Assembly: GCA_947258625.1 (NCBI GenBank)
Contig: CAMYJN010000184.1
Coordinates: 1 to 5,762, forward strand
Length of the DNA: 5,762 nucleotides
Source of the DNA: an uncultured Polyangiaceae bacterium
Lineage (GTDB): Bacteria > Myxococcota_A > Polyangia > Polyangiales > Houyiibacteriaceae
Direction: 5' to 3'
Within the stretch, counting starts at the first letter, position 1. Each line of letters starts with the position of its first letter. Of the stretch, positions 1 to 5,368 are shown in pieces. The notes beneath the pieces were generated by a model that was not told where the DNA came from, did no database searches, and worked only from the letters and a program-made list of their open reading frames with translations. A program made the position numbers and the translations under genes.

Positions 1-653
1 CGGCGGTTCGGAAGACCTGTCAGTGCGTCGGTTGCGGCGAGTTCCTCGAGTAGACGATTTGCATTCGAGAGAGCTCGGGTCCGCTCAGCTACCTTCCTCT
101 CGAGGTCCTGGTTGAGTTGCAATAGCTGCCTGTTCTGTTGGGAGACCTGTTCAAAGAGCCCCGTAAGCGTCGCTACGAGCGGCTCCGTTTCGCTAGCCGC
201 CTCGCGCTGCTGTCGCTCATAGGCTTTGGCCGGCGTGCTGCCGGCCCTGATCGCGGCAACCTGGCGAGCCATGTTTTGGTCTTGCACGAGGATGTGATAA
301 GCGAGCCAATGAACTAGAAACGCCAGCAGTGATTTCGCCGCGTCCGCGTCTTCCGGATCGACTCGTTCGGTTTGGCGAGTTACGCCTTCAAGAAAGCCGG
401 CGTGCTCTTCACGGTGTAGCTTCAGGTGGCGCGGGTCAACGCCGACCTTGCACATTAACTCCTCTTCGTCGGCGAAATGATAGTCGGCGTAGTCGGCAAG
501 TTCCTTCAGTAGGCTTTCCATTTGCTGGAAGTCGAGCGCGTTGTCCGAGAGCGACTCGCCGAAATGATTTATCATCTCGATCAGGTGGCGATGTTGTCCG
601 TCAACCCGGCCCAGGCCGGTGACAAAGTGTTCGGTCCAGTTGAACGCCGCCAT
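1..653 (-). CDS. Hemerythrin-GGDEF protein, probable oxygen-responsive diguanylate cyclase (partial, C-terminus off the left edge)
   Basis: Reading from ATG at 653 leftwards gives 217 uninterrupted codons and no stop before the window ends. Residues 1-135 are a bacteriohemerythrin domain. All seven expected di-iron ligands are visible with family-like spacing: His21 (DGQHRHL), His59 and Glu63 (YHFADEE), His80 and His84 (HREEH), His120 and Asp125 (YHILVQD). Residues about 160-207 are rich in Gln, Leu and Glu and look like a coiled-coil signalling helix. It leads into ATDALTGLPNR (207-217), the hallmark start of a GGDEF domain, which is then cut off. Known hemerythrin-GGDEF proteins bind oxygen at the di-iron site and make cyclic di-GMP. 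The same role is inferred here, but the GGDEF active site is not visible. A GGGGAG ribosome binding site lies 3 nt before the ATG. No membrane segment is seen, so it is probably cytosolic. Confidence 0.9.
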   Translation of the reverse strand, partial: MAAFNWTEHFVTGLGRVDGQHRHLIEMINHFGESLSDNALDFQQMESLLKELADYADYHFADEEELMCKVGVDPRHLKLHREEHAGFLEGVTRQTERVDPEDADAAKSLLAFLVHWLAYHILVQDQNMARQVAAIRAGSTPAKAYERQQREAASETEPLVATLTGLFEQVSQQNRQLLQLNQDLERKVAERTRALSNANRLLEELAATDALTGLPNR

Positions 654-825
654 CGTCTCCCCATTGCTCCCCAGTTATCAATCGGCGCCGGCAGCTCGGC
701 GAAGGAGATAACTTGCTTACAAGATAGACGGTTCGCAGCTAGACCCAAAATTGGCCTTCCCGGGCCAACGCCTCGTGAGATTGCCGCGCGCCCGGTCTTG
801 CGAATGCGCGCCTTGACTTATCCAA

Positions 826-951
826 TCAGGGCTTGTTGAGTGCGGACCAATCCAGGTATTCCGGAGCTGAGTTCGTCACCCCCAGAATCAATAGTGCTCG
901 GTTGCCGTCGGTGAAGTACGGATCGCCGGTCAGATTGCGCCTTCGTTGGCC
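826..951 (-). pseudogene. C-terminal relic of an unidentified protein
   Basis: On the minus strand this frame is open for 41 codons and ends in TGA (826-828); an in-frame TAA lies just upstream at 952-954. The last 35 or so residues have normal globular composition (TGDPYFTDGNRALLILGV, then SAPEYLDWSALNKP), unlike the Arg/Pro/Ser-rich noise of non-coding frames here. No start codon with a ribosome binding site is present. It may be the tail of a gene whose front was lost, possibly through the transposon event that left the adjacent IS3-type fragment. I do not recognise the family. The relic reading is an inference from composition only. Confidence 0.3.
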
Positions 952-1017
952 TTACGTCGCGGCCGGGACGCCCGCGACGTATCCAAACTTTGCCAGGCGT
1001 CGCGCCCCGGCCAGATT

Positions 1018-1149
1018 GTCGATGACCTAGTCACGCGCTTCATCCTCGCGTACAAGCTCGGCCCGACGATGGTGACCACGGACGTGACCGAGGCGCTCGA
1101 CGAAGCCTTGGTGCTCATTGGGGTGCAGAGCATTCGAGTCCGCCACCAC
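1018..1149 (+). mobile_element. Fragment of an IS3-type transposase (OrfB integrase core)
   Basis: Translated from 1018, the frame gives VDDLVTRFILAYKLGPTM followed by DVTEALDEAL and IRVRHH. This resembles the stretch after the first catalytic Asp region in IS3-family OrfB proteins, which typically read like LDDFSRYI(V/I)AWKL, TM, DVT, LxxAL, then a basic VxH before the SDNG motif. Only about 44 codons are recognisable. The flanks (before 1018 and after about 1150, RVLRPVPTRP) do not continue the match, and the SDNG and catalytic Glu segments are missing, so it cannot encode an active enzyme. An apparent TTG-started frame (946-1194) contains it but has no good ribosome binding site. No terminal inverted repeats were found. 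The family match is from memory of the family pattern, not a search. Confidence 0.5.
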
Positions 1150-1219
1150 CGGGTCCTGCGCCCCGTGCCAACGCGGCCTAGGCCAAAACCATGAACCGTC
1201 TCTTAACAAACCTGTCCTC

Positions 1220-1248
1220 TTGTCCGAAATCTTCTGACGACGTACACT
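1220..1248 (+). promoter_or_regulatory. Candidate sigma-70-type promoter of the cysteine-rich lipoprotein gene
   Basis: TTGTCC (1220-1225) and TACACT (1243-1248) each match the -35 and -10 consensus at 4 of 6 positions and are separated by exactly 17 nt. They lie about 50 nt upstream of the start at 1300, in a locally AT-richer stretch. Consensus matches of this quality also occur by chance. Confidence 0.35.
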
Positions 1249-1255
1249 CAAGTTC

Positions 1256-1269
1256 GTTATTTCGATAAC
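1256..1269 (+). other. Small TTCG-loop hairpin in the lipoprotein leader
   Basis: GTTAT (1256-1260), loop TTCG (1261-1264), ATAAC (1265-1269) form a perfect 5-bp stem between the candidate promoter and the ribosome binding site. It is flanked by two direct TCAAGT hexamers (1248-1253 and 1274-1279). It could be a leader hairpin or a small operator. Nothing shows which. Confidence 0.3.
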
Positions 1270-1299
1270 ACGTTCAAGTAATGTTTCCAGGAGGATGCG

Positions 1300-1878
1300 A
1301 TGATGCGAGTGTTGGTCGGGCTTCTTGCCGTGGGTTGTCTGGTGGCCTGCGGAAATATCGACGAACCGACAGGAAGCATGAGCTACGCGGTGGAGGATCC
1401 GGGCTGCACCAACGAGGACTGCCCTCCCGATCCGGGCTGCACCAACGAGGACTGCCCTCCCGATCCGGGCTGCACCAACGAGGACTGCCCTCCCGATCCG
1501 GGCTGCACCAACGAGGACTGCCCTCCTGACTACTATGAAGGCTGCTGCTGCTTCGAGGACTACGAGCCCGACGTCCCCGACGTCCAGCGGCTGTGCTGCT
1601 GCAAGGACAAAAAAAACGTCACGTGTCGCCTCAGCGAGGTGATCGACGTTCGTCACCACATCACGATCCAGGACGTGGCCCTGACCATGGGAGGCGGAAA
1701 CGAGGCCAAGTGCAAAAAGCCGTGGCGGCCGGCATCCAGCACGATGCCCTGGTGGACCAAGGGTGCAGGTTGCGGCTGGATGAACCAGATCCACAAGTGC
1801 GGCCCGGTGGCGAGCAGCCCCGACGGAGGAGTGCCCGATGCTGGCACCGACGCTGGACCGCCGACGGACGGTGGGTAG
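1300..1878 (+). CDS. Cysteine-rich lipoprotein with four tandem 11-residue repeats
   Basis: The 192-residue protein starts at ATG 1300 with AGGAGG (1289-1294) five nt upstream; the second ATG at 1303 is a possible alternative. Residues 1-17 form a lipoprotein signal peptide: Arg3, a hydrophobic core, then lipobox LVAC with Cys17 as the predicted lipidated residue, so it should sit on the membrane facing the periplasm or cell surface. Residues 33-76 are four copies of DPGCTNEDCPP. Next come two Cys triplets (82-84, 99-101) and four more Cys (including NVTC at 106-109), giving 18 Cys after the lipobox, an even number compatible with disulfides or metal binding. The tail (about 172-192) is DGG/DAG-rich, a spacer-like composition common in myxobacterial lipoproteins. 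The family is not recognised and no catalytic motif is visible. It appears monocistronic. The lipoprotein call is firm; the function is unknown. Confidence 0.85.
   Translation: MMRVLVGLLAVGCLVACGNIDEPTGSMSYAVEDPGCTNEDCPPDPGCTNEDCPPDPGCTNEDCPPDPGCTNEDCPPDYYEGCCCFEDYEPDVPDVQRLCCCKDKKNVTCRLSEVIDVRHHITIQDVALTMGGGNEAKCKKPWRPASSTMPWWTKGAGCGWMNQIHKCGPVASSPDGGVPDAGTDAGPPTDGG
1396..1527 (+). repeat. Four tandem 33-bp repeats inside the lipoprotein gene
   Basis: Units run 1396-1428, 1429-1461, 1462-1494 and 1495-1527, each encoding DPGCTNEDCPP in frame. Units 1-3 are identical at the DNA level; unit 4 differs only by a synonymous final Pro codon (CCT for CCC). Such uniformity points to recent expansion or continuing homogenisation. 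The 33-bp length keeps the frame whatever the copy number. Confidence 0.97.
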
Positions 1879-1895
1879 ACAGATAGCGTCGTACA

Positions 1896-1917
1896 TCGGG
1901 TGGAGATCCGACTTTGG
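1896..1917 (+). terminator. Weak terminator-like hairpin after the lipoprotein gene
   Basis: TCGGGT (1896-1901), loop GGAG, ATCCGA (1906-1911) form a 6-bp stem with one G-T pair, 18 nt past the stop and followed by CTTTGG. The T run is short, so a real terminator is uncertain. Confidence 0.25.
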
Positions 1918-2110
1918 TTGGCGGTGATACGACTGCTGCGTCCGCGAACATTCTGGAGTCACGGCGGCGCATTTGCGACGGCGATAATAACACTCACGGA
2001 TTGTTGAGTGAATGGTGGTCCGCACACGCGACAGGACTCACCTCGGTTTGCCTCCATTCTTGCCCGACGGGCCTGACGGCGGGCGGCCCTGAGGCGGTCC
2101 CGGACACGAT

Positions 2111-2132
2111 CGGTTTGGTCGCGGTTTGGTCG
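2111..2132 (+). repeat. Tandem 11-bp duplication
   Basis: CGGTTTGGTCG occurs twice back to back (2111-2121 and 2122-2132) with no mismatch. The 11-bp period would place both copies on the same DNA face, as in some activator sites, but no promoter or gene start is apparent downstream. Confidence 0.6.
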
Positions 2133-2273
2133 GGAGGGATCCGACCGACGTTGCCGGTGATGCAAAGCCACACGAAGCTCAACCAACGCAGCTGGCAAGC
2201 GAGCGATCGGTGCAATCATCCCGATCAAGGCACCCGGCGCAATCGATTTGCTCGCCAAAGGCCCACTTGTCGC

Positions 2274-2342
2274 GGCCTCTTAGCCCATCGGGATGACGGT
2301 GAGCGCCGATGTCAGAACCAGACGTTCGTGTCCGGTGGTTCT
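2274..2342 (+). repeat. Diverged 69-bp repeat, copy 1 (coding-like)
   Basis: This copy aligns without gaps to 2771-2839 at 50 of 69 bases. In the plus frame it reads GLLAHR, then CQNQT, then SGGS. Compared with copy 2, 16 of 23 residues are identical, and nine of those conserved codons differ only synonymously. It lies inside an open frame spanning 1914-2432 whose start is not supported by a ribosome binding site. The best reading is a remnant or small domain of an unrecognised protein family. Confidence 0.55.
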
Positions 2343-2602
2343 GCTAAGCACACGTGTCCGCTACCGAATGGTGACTGTAGGGCAGGGGGCCCGCAATGGG
2401 CAGGGCGGCGAGTGGTTCGGAGCACGCGGTGAATCTGGGGACCCGTCTCCTCGTCGCACTGGACGTCTCTGCCAAGCCGACCTCTTCAACCGTCGCGGCT
2501 CTCCTTGAGCGTGCTCAGCAGCACCCAGCGCGCGAGGATAAGCTCGCGGACCGATGCAGCCGGATCATCCAAAACATGCCTAGCAAGCCACACGATATGG
2601 GG

Positions 2603-2619
2603 TGGGATTACTAATCCCA
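2603..2619. promoter_or_regulatory. 17-bp perfect palindrome, possible operator
   Basis: TGGGATTA (2603-2610), centre C, TAATCCCA (2612-2619) is a perfect 8-bp inverted repeat. It is followed by a second inverted pair, AGCGCGC (2622-2628) and GCGCGCT (2645-2651). The form suits a dimeric repressor site. No convincing gene start lies next to it, so its target is unclear. Confidence 0.35.
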
Positions 2620-2710
2620 TGAGCGCGCTAAACGGAACACTTTCGCGCGCTACGGCACACCCGGCCGAATCACGAAACCCCGGGAAATGCAGGGAAAAGC
2701 CAATCGTGCA

Positions 2711-2756
2711 TTGGTCTCCGGAGGCAGAAGTCGGGGGTTCGAATGGGTGCCCCGAC
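2711..2756 (+). other. tRNA-Arg(CCG)-like relic (anticodon and T-arm portion)
   Basis: An anticodon-loop-like CTCCGGA (2716-2722, anticodon CCG) is flanked by TTGGT and GGCAG, which pair with one mismatch and one wobble. A five-base variable segment (AAGTC), GGGGG and the canonical T-loop TTCGAAT (2738-2744) follow at exactly tRNA spacing. The expected CCCCC of the T stem is replaced by GGGTG, and no D arm or acceptor stem is visible, so this is not a working tRNA. An alternative perfect hairpin, GTCGGGG/CCCCGAC (2730-2736 with 2750-2756), encloses the T-loop. Chance resemblance is possible. Confidence 0.3.
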
Positions 2757-2770
2757 GGCGTTTGTTTGCT

Positions 2771-2839
2771 GGTCTCTTGGCTCATCGGGCTCATGTTGAG
2801 GACCCATGTCAAAACCAAACTGACGCGTCGGGCGGCTCT
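2771..2839 (+). repeat. Diverged 69-bp repeat, copy 2 (coding-like)
   Basis: This is the partner of 2274-2342. It reads GLLAHR, then CQNQT, then SGGS in the frame open from 2687 to 2902. A Cys codon (TGT) follows at the same distance in both copies, giving a shared C-x14-C spacing. A tRNA-like segment ends 15 nt upstream. The open frame's 3' end overlaps the convergent SRPBCC gene by 23 nt, so if it is a gene it is a small one. Confidence 0.55.
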
Positions 2840-2879
2840 CCGAGATTGAAATGTCGGGTGAGTAGCCCGTGGGTCGGCC

Positions 2880-3308
2880 CTAAACCTCCAATCTGTCCTT
2901 GACGTTTTCCATCGACAACTGGGCCTCTCGTTGGTTGCGCTTGAACACGACTTTCTCAGCCAGCTTCCCCAACACGGGAACCGGGATGGTGTAGTCGACT
3001 TCGAAATCCAGCTTTGTCCCGCCTTCATGAGGCGCGAAGGTGAACGTAATAGTGCTTGTCATTCCCCCTTCTTGCTTGGAGACCGAGCGCTGGTTTGGGA
3101 CCTGCTCGGTAATCTTGCTCTCTCCATGAAACGGAATCCCAATCATTGAGTATGTCCAGCGGTTGTGCTGGCCAACGCCCGAACCGGTCACGTTGGTCAC
3201 CTCCGTCAAGCCTACGAACCACTCTGGGAGGTTCATTGGGTCGGTGACGTATGCGAAGACCTTCTCGACAGGTGCATTAATGCTGATGCTTTTGTTGATC
3301 GTGGGCAT
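2880..3308 (-). CDS. SRPBCC (START/Bet v 1-fold) family protein, polyketide cyclase/dehydrase-like
   Basis: The 142-residue protein has the family's usual single-domain size. It opens with the typical beta-strand and helix pattern SISINAPVEKVFAYVTDPMNLPEW (residues 7-30, quoted here as family-style text split at APVEKVF and DPMNLPEW). It then shows GVGQHNRW, GIPFHGE, TFTFAPHEGGTKL and the C-terminal helix region VPVLGKLAEKVV. Such proteins form a hydrophobic cavity that binds lipids or other small hydrophobic ligands; the ligand cannot be told from sequence. No signal peptide is present, so it is probably cytosolic. The start at 3308 is supported by AAAAGGAGGG (3316-3325 on this strand), about 7 nt upstream. 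It diverges from the lipoprotein/LuxR pair, and a 15-bp motif shared with the other side lies about 57 nt upstream of its start. No clear terminator follows. Confidence 0.9.
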   Translation of the reverse strand: MPTINKSISINAPVEKVFAYVTDPMNLPEWFVGLTEVTNVTGSGVGQHNRWTYSMIGIPFHGESKITEQVPNQRSVSKQEGGMTSTITFTFAPHEGGTKLDFEVDYTIPVPVLGKLAEKVVFKRNQREAQLSMENVKDRLEV

Positions 3309-3365
3309 GCCTTCACCCTCCTTTTCGGGAAAGCTTGGACGTTAGCAGGGCGTCCGATTCTTGGG

Positions 3366-3380
3366 CATACGTAATTGTTC
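3366..3380 (-). promoter_or_regulatory. Shared operator-like motif facing the SRPBCC gene
   Basis: Read on the minus strand, this is GAACAATTACGTATG, identical over 15 bases to 3560-3574 on the plus strand. It sits about 57 nt upstream of the SRPBCC start. The equivalent elements on the other side lie 67-110 nt upstream of the lipoprotein start, in mirrored orientation. A shorter minus-oriented match, CATACGTA, is at 3544-3551. Inferred to be a transcription-factor site. Confidence 0.5.
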
Positions 3381-3560
3381 TCACGTTCGTCGCAAGCACG
3401 TGACGGGGGCCGCCGAATAGATCAGTCGGGTCGGGTGCGCTTGCCGCGCGAAGCGAGCGTCCCCGCGAAGGGGCATCGCCTTCCACAAGCGGGGGTCACC
3501 ATCTTCGGCTGGCTCCGAGAGATCTCAACGCGTGCTCGAAACTCATACGTAGGCGCCGTG

Positions 3561-3604
3561 AACAATTACGTATGGAATCCAAAACAATTGCGTATGGAAA
3601 CAAA
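3561..3604 (+). promoter_or_regulatory. Tandem 22-bp operator-like pair upstream of the lipoprotein gene
   Basis: Two adjacent 22-bp units (3561-3582 and 3583-3604) match at 19 of 22 positions; the core is AACAATT(A/G)CGTATGGAA. A 22-bp period equals about two helical turns, which suits cooperative binding of a regulator on one DNA face. The pair ends 66 nt before the ATG at 3671, a normal activator or repressor position. With the inverted copy at 3366-3380 it suggests coordinated control of the divergent genes. Confidence 0.5.
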
Positions 3605-3670
3605 ATGGAAAGAAGCGTAGCAAGATGAGAGCGTCCCTTGCCGAGCCATGCGCTCGAAGGAGAATTGATC

Positions 3671-4255
3671 ATGACAAGGTTTGCGTTTGGTTATTTCGCC
3701 TCGCCAATGCTCGCCGTCGTCGCCGCTGCGTGTCTCTTTGGTGGGTGCGGAGATGTCGATACCTTCAAATTGCGCCCCGGTTCCTGGGGTGAAACCGAGC
3801 CGCTTGCCGATTGGCAGGGGGCCATCGTGGAGCTCGTTCACGTGACCACGCCCTGTAACGAAGTTTCCGACGGGCTTCGGGCGTTCGTCGCCGATCACAT
3901 GGAATTCGCGAACTGCGCAGTCGACGCGCCCAAATCGCTGTGCTCGCCCGGAGCAGAGGCGGCAGTGGCGATCGACGTGCAGCCTCACAGCATCATCTAC
4001 GATTTTTCCAACGTCGCAGATCCGGGCGTCTTCGGGCGCGCGGACTTCAACGGATACGTCATTGCCGATCTTCTGGGCGCCGGGCCGAGGATCGTCGCGG
4101 CAAGCATCGATCGCGAGGCAACGACGTTTGACCTCGATGACAATGACATCGTCGTGGATGGGGACTCGGTTCGCGCGAACTTCGAAGGCCTTGCCTTCGA
4201 CGCTGGCGATTTCGTGAAGATCGACCTCGTTTTCGAGAGCCCCACGGAGCCCTGA
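3671..4255 (+). CDS. Putative lipoprotein of unknown function
   Basis: The start is taken at ATG 3671 because AAGGAG (3657-3662) lies 8 nt upstream and a signal peptide follows immediately; an upstream in-frame ATG at 3638 would bury it behind 11 extra residues. The 194-residue product has Arg3, a hydrophobic stretch (about 8-22) and FGGC with Cys26 as the likely lipidated residue. This lipobox is imperfect (Phe at -3), and Cys21 (AAAC) is an alternative. The mature part has four more Cys (in TPCNEV, ANCAV, SLCSPG), beta-rich segments and an acidic patch, DLDDNDIVVDGDSV, in its last third. No family is recognised. The next gene begins 75 nt downstream on the same strand without an obvious terminator, so the two may be co-transcribed. 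The tandem operator-like repeats upstream suggest regulated expression. Confidence 0.8.
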   Translation: MTRFAFGYFASPMLAVVAAACLFGGCGDVDTFKLRPGSWGETEPLADWQGAIVELVHVTTPCNEVSDGLRAFVADHMEFANCAVDAPKSLCSPGAEAAVAIDVQPHSIIYDFSNVADPGVFGRADFNGYVIADLLGAGPRIVAASIDREATTFDLDDNDIVVDGDSVRANFEGLAFDAGDFVKIDLVFESPTEP

Positions 4256-4330
4256 AGCGACGGAGCTCGGGCGCACCCGGCACTCGGCGAACCACCAACC
4301 CCCCCCGCACACGGAGTCAGGAGACAGCAG

Positions 4331-5284
4331 ATGGATCGCGTTACCACCACGTTGATCGATCTTGCGGAAGCCGCGTACGATTTCGAATCACGCGATTCCG
4401 AATGGCTCCCAGGAATCCTGGCCTCGGGCCGCCCGCTTCTCGATCATGGGCTCGGCGTGGCAGGCGGAATCTTCGCCCGTTCTCGAGATGGACGCGAGGC
4501 GGTGCTGCGCGAGTTGCACCTGATCGCAGCTCCCGAACGATGCGCACGGCGGCTCGCTCGAATCGCGGCGGACATCCCGCACTCCGAAGCACGATCGGGC
4601 ATTTGCATGACCCTCAGCGAGGCAGTCGGCGAGACGCATGCCTTGGTTTCTGCCGGTTGGGCGTCGCACGGCGGCCGCGCCAGGGACGCGCTTGGCCTGT
4701 GGGCGACCGACGCTTCCGGCGCAGGCGTGTTCATCATCGCGCCACTCTGCGAACCGACGAAATTGAGCACGAGCGTCCGACGCCGATGGCAGATGGTGGC
4801 AACGCATGTCAGTGCGGGCTTCCGCCTGCGCAGAGCTTTGATCGGGGCAACCAATCCTTCGGCGACTGTGCGTGCACGCAAGTCAGTCCGAAGCGATGCC
4901 AGACGGGCGCTTCGGGACGCCGCGGTCTTGGTCGACCGGACGCGCGGCCGATCCCGCAGACACGATGGGGAGGCCGCCCTCCGACTTTGGCACGACGTCG
5001 TCGAGGGCCGCTGCTCGATGGTCGACTGGTTTGAGTCGGGGTCCCGGCGTTTCATCTTGGTCGTTCCCAATCCCACCGGCATGTGTGATCCGCATCACCT
5101 CACGAAACGCGAGACCGAGGTGGCCACCTATGCGGTCCTCGGCGAGACCGGAAAGCTAATCGGCTTGCGTCTGGGGCTTTCCACCTCCCGGGTGTCCAGC
5201 GTGCTCCACGACGCGATGCGAAAGCTCCGCGTCCACACGCAGGCAGAGCTCGTCGCCAAGCTGAGGCCACTGGGCGTCGTTTGA
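4331..5284 (+). CDS. LuxR-type helix-turn-helix transcriptional regulator
   Basis: The 317-residue protein starts at ATG 4331 with AGGAG (4319-4323) seven nt upstream. Residues about 257-311 form a LuxR/GerE helix-turn-helix: LTKRETEVATYAVLG, then KLIGLRLGLSTSRVSSVL (recognition helix region), then MRKLRVHTQAELV. This closely follows the family pattern of LTxREREV, a G(K/H)xxKxIAxxL turn and a KL(G/R)V end. The first 250 residues contain no receiver-domain Asp pattern and no clear autoinducer-domain motif; they may be a degenerate GAF/PAS-like sensor, but this is not certain. An Arg-rich linker (about 175-215) precedes the HTH. It is a cytosolic DNA-binding protein and a natural candidate for binding the repeated sites between 3366 and 3604, though nothing proves that. 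It lies 75 nt behind the lipoprotein gene, and a run of eight C (4299-4306) lies in the gap. Confidence 0.85.
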   Translation: MDRVTTTLIDLAEAAYDFESRDSEWLPGILASGRPLLDHGLGVAGGIFARSRDGREAVLRELHLIAAPERCARRLARIAADIPHSEARSGICMTLSEAVGETHALVSAGWASHGGRARDALGLWATDASGAGVFIIAPLCEPTKLSTSVRRRWQMVATHVSAGFRLRRALIGATNPSATVRARKSVRSDARRALRDAAVLVDRTRGRSRRHDGEAALRLWHDVVEGRCSMVDWFESGSRRFILVVPNPTGMCDPHHLTKRETEVATYAVLGETGKLIGLRLGLSTSRVSSVLHDAMRKLRVHTQAELVAKLRPLGVV

Positions 5285-5368
5285 CGGGGATGGGCTGCCT
5301 CCGCAGCGCTAGCTCGAAGCATTCACGAATGCGCTCCCCAGGTTAGTGCCAGGGTTGCTCACTTCTTC

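Larger units (their letters stand above)
1879..2879. other. Gene-poor stretch of about 1 kb
   Basis: No frame here has both a credible start site and recognisable protein features. Open frames on both strands (for example 1914-2432 plus and 1959-2258 minus) have Arg/Pro/Ser-rich compositions typical of chance frames in GC-rich DNA. The stretch does contain localised structure: an 11-bp tandem duplication, a diverged 69-bp pair with coding-like substitutions, a 17-bp palindrome and a tRNA-like segment, each listed separately. A mosaic of relics is the simplest reading. Confidence 0.6.

Noticed and set aside
1396..1527. 33-bp repeats as a CRISPR array
   Set aside because: The repeats are directly contiguous with no spacers and translate in frame within a lipoprotein.
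1027..2025. Long minus-strand open frame (332 codons) opposite the Cys-rich lipoprotein
   Set aside because: It is the antisense of the 33-bp repeats and of the IS3 fragment, is Arg/His/Ala-rich noise, and has no ribosome binding site. The plus-strand gene has AGGAGG, a signal peptide and a lipobox.
2313..2343. Hairpin CAGAACCA/TGGTTCTG inside coding-like copy 1 as a conserved RNA structure
   Set aside because: In copy 2 the two arms no longer pair and show no compensating changes, so protein-level constraint explains the similarity better.
2486..3028. Minus-strand open frame of 180 codons overlapping the SRPBCC gene
   Set aside because: It lies in a different frame of the same strand and reads as noise; the SRPBCC frame has recognisable family sequence through this interval.
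3461..3473. CCCC-GCGAA-GGGG hairpin as a terminator
   Set aside because: The stem is only 4 bp, no T run follows, and it sits in the middle of the divergent promoter region where no transcript is expected to end.
4299..4306. Run of eight C upstream of the LuxR gene as a phase-variation tract
   Set aside because: It lies outside any coding frame and before the ribosome binding site; a tract of this length in high-GC DNA is weak evidence on its own.
3566..4312. Minus-strand open frame of 248 codons opposite the second lipoprotein
   Set aside because: It is a shadow of a GC-rich gene: no domain pattern and no ribosome binding site, while the plus strand shows both a signal peptide and a good start.
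4444..5082. Overlapping long frames on both strands within the LuxR gene
   Set aside because: Composition is Arg/Ser/Pro-rich without motifs; the plus-strand frame 4331-5284 has a clear HTH domain and ribosome binding site.
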